A DNA stretch of 64,000 bases, taken from Epiperipatus broadwayi (lineage: Eukaryota > Onychophora > Udeonychophora > Euonychophora > Peripatidae). A program made the position numbers and the translations under genes. The notes beneath the pieces are model-generated. The model was not told the DNA's origin. It worked only from the letters and a program-made list of their open reading frames with translations, and made no database searches. The stretch is from NCBI GenBank assembly GCA_028023455.1, contig JAQFVV010006295.1, positions 1,056,001-1,120,000 of the forward strand, read 5' to 3'. Below are positions 57,476 to 64,000 of the stretch, in pieces. Positions within the stretch are counted from its first letter, which is position 1. Every line of letters starts with the position of its first letter.

Positions 57476-58330
57476 ATACAATTTATTATTAGGCTAGTAT
57501 TGAATGAACACATCAAATTCTAACTATCCCATTTGTACTATATTTTCATTGGAATAAAGTTTTTCCCTCTTGATATAGTTCCATCTTCAATGAACATAAG
57601 CACATATAATTGTCTTTCAATGATCTAAACTTTTATTCGATTTCATATCTTATAGCTTAAACTATTTCATGAAAAAGTTATGTTTATATTAATAAAACAT
57701 CTTGTGATAAATCTTATTTAAGCTACCTCATTAAACATTTAATACTAAGCAAGTATGGGAATTTTTATATTCTTTATAGTCACTGTTAATTTATTATACT
57801 TAGATAACAAACTATATTAGAATGATCATAATGCACCAGTGATTAGACCACAATGATATAGTTAAATCTCAATTGTTAATCATGCCAAGTGTGCAAATAT
57901 TTTCTACTTTGATACCAAAATATTAATATTTGGATGAATATTTCACTCTATAACAGAAGGTCGATTCATAAACAACTAGTTTCAAACATCTGTTGTATCT
58001 TTATTATTATTTAACTTCCAAACATTATTAATTATACTTTATTGAACTAACTCGTATAATATTATTTATTTCACATATATATTTAACAACTTTATACTGA
58101 AAACCTTCATTGATTTAACACAATTAGATTATCTTTATTATTTAATTCAAAAGTTCTTTCTTAACTAGGAGTATAAGCTAACAACACAAATATTTTCTTA
58201 ATCATTTAACATAAAATCTCAATATTTCTTAACATAACAGTAATTTCTTTTATTCATACACATCTAATAGTAACATATTTCATCCTCGATCTCTGCCATG
58301 AATTTAATGCCCACTTGAACACACATGTAT
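57476..58330. other. AT-rich DNA, no gene seen
   Basis: No frame or repeat recognised. Confidence 0.35.
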
Positions 58331-58340
58331 AGAAATGTTT

Positions 58341-58376
58341 TTTTTTTTTCATGCGTCACAGCATCGGCCAGGAAGT
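58341..58376 (-). mobile_element. Truncated tRNA-derived SINE
   Basis: Poly-T then catgcgtcacagcatcggcc, the 3' end of the family at 11519-11627. tagaaat on both sides may be the target duplication. Confidence 0.65.
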
Positions 58377-58574
58377 AGAAATCGTTTTTACCTTATTATA
58401 CAAATATAAAATAAATAAGGGGTCATTAACCATTAAACATTTTATTCTATGTTCGTAGCATAAACATTTTAATTTGTATATGATTTGTATACTTATTTTA
58501 TTTAAATTTCATAATGACAAAAAAAACTTTCATCTTATTTAATATGCATTAAAACCATGGCCATATATATTTAA
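58377..58574. other. AT-rich DNA, no gene seen
   Basis: No feature recognised. Confidence 0.3.
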
Positions 58575-59580
58575 ACATTCATCATCATCATCAACCATTA
58601 TCAATCCACTGCAGGATGAAGGTCTCTCCAAATCCATCTTCTCCGATCTTTAGCTTCTCTTCTCCACAACACCTCTGCACATTTTCTTATTTCATCCATC
58701 CATCTCACATGTGGTCTCTTTCTGGGTCTTTTACAATCTCTTGGAATCCAGTTTAAAATTTCAATTGTCCATCTATTATCATCTCTTCTAGCAATATGTC
58801 CAGCCCAACTCCATTTCAATCTTTTAATTTTTTCATTAAGGTCAGTAACACCTGTTTGTTGTCTTACCCATACATTGCGTTTTCGATCTCTTCTTGTTAC
58901 TCCCAACATACATCTCTCCATACTCCTTTGAGTGGTCTGAAGTCTCTGTATTGCTCTTCTATTAAGTGTCCAAGTCTCAGATCCATAAGTAAGAACTGGT
59001 AAAACACATTTGTTAAAAACCATCCTTTTCAAACACATAGGCATATTTCCTTTTAGTATCAAGTTATTTCTACCAAAAGCACTCCAAACAAGTTTAATTC
59101 TATGATTAATTTCCTCCATTATGTTTCCATCTGTATTAATAATCTGACCAAGATATTTGTAACTGTTAACTTCTTCTAATTCTTCATAATCAATCTTTAT
59201 TTTCATATTTTGAGCAAATCGATTAAACATTACTTTAGTCTTTTTAACATTTATCTTTAGTCCTACTTTTCTACTTTCATCTGCTAACTCCTGCAACATT
59301 TCCTGCAGCTCTGAAGCATTATTTGCAAAAACAACTACATCATCTGCGAAATCTAAATGACTTAAATAATCTCCATTTACTTTCACTCCTTTAGTTTCCC
59401 ATTTTAATCCACAAAATACTTCTTGCAGCACTGCTGTAAAGAGTTATAAACAATGAGGATTCTGAACCTACCCTGACACCTCTCTGAGAAATACTAAAGC
59501 ACGAAACCATGGTCTGGTGATTGGGGAGGGGTTCCTGACAGAGATATTTTAAGTGCTGGCTCTGGCTAAGCATTTATCAT
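58575..59580 (-). mobile_element. RTE-type LINE, 5'-truncated, with (ATG)n tail
   Basis: Minus-strand element ending in ATGATGATGATGA at 58579-58592, a simple-repeat tail typical of RTE elements. The 5' break is near 59500-59580. Confidence 0.8.
58601..59573 (-). pseudogene. RTE LINE reverse transcriptase C-terminal half
   Basis: The main frame, 58601-59431 (276 codons), has LSHLDFADDVVVFANN (motif C, catalytic Asp pair), VGLKINVKKTKVMFN, NSYKYLGQIINTDG, CVLPVLTYGSETW and the RTE C-terminal block GHIARRDDNRWTIEILNW ... RWMDEIRKCA ... DLHPAVD before the stop. Upstream, after a frame change near 59430, SQRGVRVGSESSLF (59391-59573 frame) corresponds to motif B (G-V-R-Q-G-D). The first codon of the main frame is CTG, so it has no native start. 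The enzyme would prime cDNA synthesis on nicked target DNA. The copy is fairly young: one frame change and no stop in the last 276 codons. Confidence 0.85.
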
Positions 59581-60004
59581 AAAGCTTGTAGAGGAATTGG
59601 AATTCCCCATTGTTTATAACAAGCTTAAGAGATTCAACAAGATAATACAACATATACTATATTACTTTGACTATAAGTCACTATCAAATTTAAGACACAA
59701 TAGGATTTTAAGTCTGAAAAATTGGAAATTAATCTCTGAATTTAAGATTACATATATGTACTTAAATAGGAAATTAATATAAATACAATAAACTCATCTA
59801 ATTTCTTGTGAGTCATCATCAGATGTATGGTACTTTCACTTTCTACATCTTCACTATCAGAACCTGAATTCTCATCTTCACTATTCCATCATCTTCAGGC
59901 CATTTAAACTGCTGCCAAACGTTATAATTTCTATGTTAATTCATTCTTCTAAAATAATTCATATTTTTACAAATATTTTTTGAAAAAAATAAAGATATAA
60001 AAAC
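59581..60004. other. AT-rich DNA with a small acidic coding-like patch
   Basis: On the minus strand 59885-59770 reads NSEDENSGSDSEDVESES then TIHLMMTHKKLDE, an acidic Ser-rich string like piggyBac N-termini, but too short to assign. Confidence 0.25.
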
Positions 60005-60455
60005 GTTTTGAAAACATACACTTTTCACTTTAAAAATCAAAAGGAAACTGTTGGAACTGTCAAAATTTTGATAGGTGCTCTTTTGTGTGTGTAGAGAACA
60101 GCAAACAGCCAATCAGCACCTTGGCAGACAGGTTCTTATCTCATTGTTATATTGATTTATTAGTAGTAAAAATATTCTATAGGTTATTCAGTAGAATTTT
60201 TTAGATAAATTAATGGTAAAATGGGCAAAATAACATTAAAATATTCTAAAACATACATTTTCACTTTAAAAATCAAAAGGAAACTATCGAAACTGCCAAC
60301 ATTTTGACATGTTTAGAGAACAGCAAACAACCAATCACTATTTTGAAAAACAGGCTTTTCTTGTTATATTGATTTGTTTGTTGTAAAAAAATTTTGAAGG
60401 TTATTCAGTAGTTTTCTTGATAAAATGACAGTAAAATCAACAAAGTAATGTTAAA
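60005..60455. repeat. Diverged tandem duplication, two units of about 220-240 bases
   Basis: Units start at about 60005 and 60244 with aaaacatacacttttcactttaaaaatc and share agagaacagcaaac, ccaatca and ggttattcagtag. Confidence 0.75.
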
Positions 60456-60739
60456 AGTAGCAGTTTGAGAGAGTTAAGGCCATTTATGAAATTAATCCAA
60501 AAAATATTGATTAAAAAAGATTTAACTCACTATTCTGTATGGGTAATGATTATAATTCTATGTGCATGTATAGTGTAAAGCAAAGATCCGCAAAAGTAAG
60601 ATGTTAAAAATTTATGTTTTGAATTTAAAATGCACATCTCTTTTAGGGATCCAAAATTTGAAAAAAAAGGTGTGTCTAATATTCGAAGTAATATGGTATA
60701 TACAAAAGAAACAAAAAAAATGAAATAAAATAAAAAAAA

Positions 60740-60840
60740 GAAACCGATGATAAATTTTCTTGACTCTGAGGCCATTAATATTCTGAAGATATCCTTTGAT
60801 GTTAAAGGAGGTTGGTTTTTGAGGTATAGCTATTATTGTT
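60740..60840 (+). pseudogene. PLE-2 C-terminal tail scrap
   Basis: The DNA reads DSEAINILKISFDVKGGW, matching DSEAINLFKSSFNIKGGW at the end of the PLE-2 protein (19153-20749). Nothing upstream is preserved. It also resembles the PLE-2 3' end in orientation only. Confidence 0.6.
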
Positions 60841-60912
60841 TGTATGTATATATGTTATAATATTTTCTTGAATTTCACTTGAAAACATCTATTTGTTAAT
60901 AGAATGGTTATT

Positions 60913-60964
60913 GTTATATATAGAGCTCACAAAATAAGCTTATTTTGCAGGCTCTATATATAAC
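60913..60964. repeat. 52-base palindrome
   Basis: gttatatatagagc...caaaataag is mirrored by cttattttg...gctctatatataac around aagctt, with three central-arm mismatches. Confidence 0.8.
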
Positions 60965-61530
60965 ATTTGGAAACACAAGCTATTAAATTAGGTCATGTGA
61001 CATCTGACTTAATTTTTTTTTTTTTTGTAATAGAATGATTATGGAAGAATTTTAATAATTTTTTTTCAGCTAATATTGTAATGTTATATAATTTTTCTAT
61101 AAACAATTAAGTATATAAGAATAATTTTTATTTTTTACCGAAATTATAAAAGAATGTCTTTCAATTAATTTTTAGTTTAAACAGTTTTTTCCTTCTTTAA
61201 TTTGCATATATTTGACTAATCTCCAAAATTTTGATCTAAACCATTTATTTTTCTCTTTTTTAATAATAAGTTACTATAAAGAATTTTTTTATTTAAAAAA
61301 AAATCCATAACAAAAAAAAAACACATTTGATTAAATTAATTAACATTTTAATCAATTTAAAACAGTCATAACTCCCTAAGAAACAAAAGAAATTTTTTTA
61401 TTTAGTTAAAAAAAAAAAATTATTTCATCTATGTTTGTGCCATCAATCCCAGTTCATTGGCTATTCTATTTTGGTGGGATCAGACTGTTTTTACTTTTCT
61501 GGCTAGGTGTTTTCAAATTTTTAATTAATT
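60965..61530. other. AT-rich DNA, no gene seen
   Basis: Poly-A/T tracts; nothing recognised. Confidence 0.35.
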
Positions 61531-61662
61531 TTCTCATGGTAGTCAAGCATTGTTAGCCAAGAGGTCGTTGCGCCCACCTTGCAAGCAAGTAGTTGGTTGC
61601 AGACGGTTGTGGGTTCTAGTCCCGGCCGATGCTATGACATGAAAAAAAAAATTCTCATGGTA
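61531..61662 (+). mobile_element. tRNA-derived SINE, complete, with target duplication
   Basis: Body 61542-61641 has A box TTAGCCAAGAGGTCGTTG, B box GGTTCTAGTCC, then GGCCGATGCTATGACATG and poly-A. ttctcatggta at 61531-61541 and 61652-61662 is the target duplication. Same family as 11519-11627, inserted in the opposite strand. Confidence 0.8.
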
Positions 61663-64000
61663 ATTATTGTTAAATTACTGCCATTCTCCTTTACAAATTA
61701 TATACACAACTTTTCACTTCTTTTTCTTTTTAAATTATAGCTCCAAATTATTATTCTGAAATATAGAATGAGCTGAAAGTAGTAACGAGATTTTTATTTA
61801 AATGATTTTAAACTTTGAATTTATTAATTTTAATGAAGAAAGATTTATACTTTCTTTAATTAAAAATATAAATGTATTTGCTTTTCTTTTCTTTTTTTTC
61901 ATTTTAAAAAATTTGATTTTCTTTAAAATATTTAGTATAATTAGTCTTTTTTTTATTTTTGACATATTGCTAGTCTGATTTAAATTTAACCTATGTCATT
62001 TTAATTTGGGAAGGGGGGATCTTTTAAATACATACATGAAACAATGTATCTGTTTCAATATATATAATAAACTACTTAATTTTTGAGAATAAATAAATAT
62101 TAATATTTATATATTAAAATTGTTTCATTGCCAAAGCAAATGGAGTAGCTGGAATAAAAATTGGACTTAAAATACAGTTACTTTTCATAGAAGAGAATCA
62201 AGTACACTTAAATTGTTAATAAGTTAATAGTTTAAAAAAACATTATATTCATGGGTGTATATGTGAAAATATTTGGTACAACAGTGGTCTTAAAAAAATA
62301 AAAAGATAAAATATATTCAAAATTTTTATATTTTTTAGCAGACATAGATTGGGACTGAAATTTAATTTTCCAAAAATTAGTCTTAAAAATAAAAAGATAC
62401 TCTTTAAATGCATATCCCAAGAAACTTGAAATAAATTCTTTCCAAAATCCCAAAACTAGAATTTCTTAAAATGATATCTGTGATTCACAAACTGAACACT
62501 TGAAACCCAAAATATGCAATGATGTGCACTTAACTCAGAGAATGGGAGAGAGAGTCTTGATGAAATAAAATTTGGGTATTTTCTCAATTGTATGTATTCA
62601 GTGATGTCATAATAAAATTCAGGTATTCCCTCAATTGCATTTTTTTGCATGTATTGTAATGGATATAAGAGTTTACTGGTGAGGATACTAAGTATAGATG
62701 CCTACTCAGCTGTACTATTACTAATAGACAATTAAAATTGATACTAGATTGTGCAGAGTAGAGATTCTTTGGGAATATCAATTGGCAGAGCAGTCATTAG
62801 TAAACAAATGCTAAAATAGGTCTAACAATAAAGAAAACAAAATTTATTAATAGTTGCATACAATTCAAATATAAACATATTTCAATTGCAATTTCCCTTT
62901 TATATGTTAGCATAAAGTGCATTTGATATTTGACAACTTTACATGATAATTCTATATCATCTCCGAAGATTATTAAGTACTTTATTATTTATATGATTCT
63001 ATTAGATATGTGTTTTAAGATAATATGTGTGCACATACATATTTCACTTTGAATTAAAAGAATAATCAATAAGAAAGCTGTTTAAATTCGCTATAAATGT
63101 TCATATTGCACAAGCCATTAAAAATTAAACCTATACAATATTCACCTGATTCCATTAGATTTTAAAATAGAGCAACAATAAATAGGCTTTTTAATCACCC
63201 AGAGTACAAAGTAAAAATATAATTCATGACGACAATTGTCTCTACTTGAAGCAAGTCAAAATTATCAAATTGAGTACCTCAAATATACACAAAATTTAAG
63301 TGTGGTGAATAAAATATCTACAGATTCCAATATGAAATTACATGCATATATCTATCTTATATTCAGACGTGTGATCAGAGAAAAAAAACAGGGCAAACTG
63401 TCTACAAATCTACACAATAAAATCAACTTATTAAATGATTTATATAGCTACATACATATTGCTTTAAACTCACACCTATATTTGCTTATATTAATGATTT
63501 TTGAATATCTTCAGCCAGATAATTAGTGTAAATTTAAACTATAAAAAAAATAACCATTTTTTTTTTTAAAACTTTTTTTCTCTAGGAGTTGGTCTAGTTC
63601 TAAATGTCTAATATTTTAAAACTAAATTTTGATTATTAACAATTGCAGAAGTTATTTTTAAAAATTTAAAAAATTTAACAAATCAAAATCAATTACTTTT
63701 ATCTTATCTCTTGAATATCTAATAATATAAACTATTTTCCCAACTAAATTCTTAAAAGAAATCACACCTTATACTATTAAAGTAGAAATATTTAAAATAC
63801 ATTTAAAGCATACCACGATATCACTTACACTGACAAAATCAAGTTTTATAATGTGAATATAAAAGATAAATACATAAAATTATCTAAAATAAATATAATT
63901 GGCTTGTTGATAATGTAAGTTTATCAAATAGTTCATAAAATAAATAACTAGGTTACTTTTAAGTTCCAAGACACAGCTGAATAGCTATTATTTTTCTCTA
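61663..64000. other. AT-rich DNA, no gene seen
   Basis: Several small ORFs (62232-62781 minus, 63236-63526 plus) show only AT-driven composition. No repeats recognised. Confidence 0.4.

Noticed and set aside
62232-62781. Three overlapping minus-strand ORFs
   Set aside because: Short and AT-driven, without motifs.
63236-63526. 96-codon plus-strand ORF
   Set aside because: No recognisable family or motif, and composition follows the AT-rich background.

Overview
This 64 kb window is strongly AT-rich, carries no recognisable intact host protein gene, and is packed with decayed retroelements. It looks like intergenic or intronic DNA of an animal, probably an invertebrate: several families of Penelope-like elements (PLEs) with GIY-YIG endonuclease, an RTE-type LINE ending in (ATG)n, Jockey/CR1-type LINE relics, a Ty3/gypsy-like gag relic between long LTRs, tRNA-derived SINEs, a piggyBac-like transposase N-terminus, TA-flanked terminal-inverted-repeat elements and (TA)n microsatellites. 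I cannot name the phylum. An exact Illumina adapter segment at 17761-17784 shows this is a draft assembly with at least one error.

Layout. 1-992: decayed 3' part of PLE-1, with an inverted junction at its left end. 2097-7176: LTR retroelement on the minus strand, two long LTRs around a gag-only interior, plus an LTR fragment at 7995-8208. 10951-12193: TIR element with TA target duplication and a nested SINE. 13571-13830: foldback element. 14155-14395: isolated PLE-1 3' end. About 15480-16260: minus-strand PLE-like relic. 17761: adapter. 18009-18467: piggyBac-like N-terminus. 19011-20887: near-perfect palindrome of PLE-2 between (TA)n tracts. 24080-24680: old RTE copy. 25258-26781: PLE-3. 26885-27680: decayed RTE endonuclease region. 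28607-28806: hairpin from a PLE terminal repeat. 30589-31131: 274-bp tandem duplication. 31195-32130: decayed LINE reverse transcriptase. 36279-40607: two PLE-1 copies head to head. 41425-42625: PLE-4. 44697-45279: PLE-3 endonuclease piece inside inverted repeats. 47027-49427: LINE scrap and a non-coding PLE-like repeat family. 49490-50110: LINE scrap. 50652-54745: AT-rich block between 38-bp direct repeats. 54720-55394: ORF with a LINE-type zinc motif and a possible GIY-YIG-like start. 56877-57475: 599-bp foldback. 58575-59580: RTE LINE 3' half. 60740-60840: PLE-2 scrap. 61542-61651: SINE. The rest is AT-rich DNA without recognisable genes.

Main theme. Six PLE or PLE-like loci (1-199, 19011-20887, 28607-28806, 36279-40607, 44697-45279, 47418-48350) are inverted-partner or palindromic structures, several next to (TA)n. 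Several families carry hammerhead-ribozyme-like motifs near their ends, and PLE-1 carries a tRNA-like module with A and B boxes in its 3' region. No coding unit looks able to work on its own. The closest is PLE-1 at 37872-40179, which has one single-base insertion and one nonsense change but also lacks its N-terminus.
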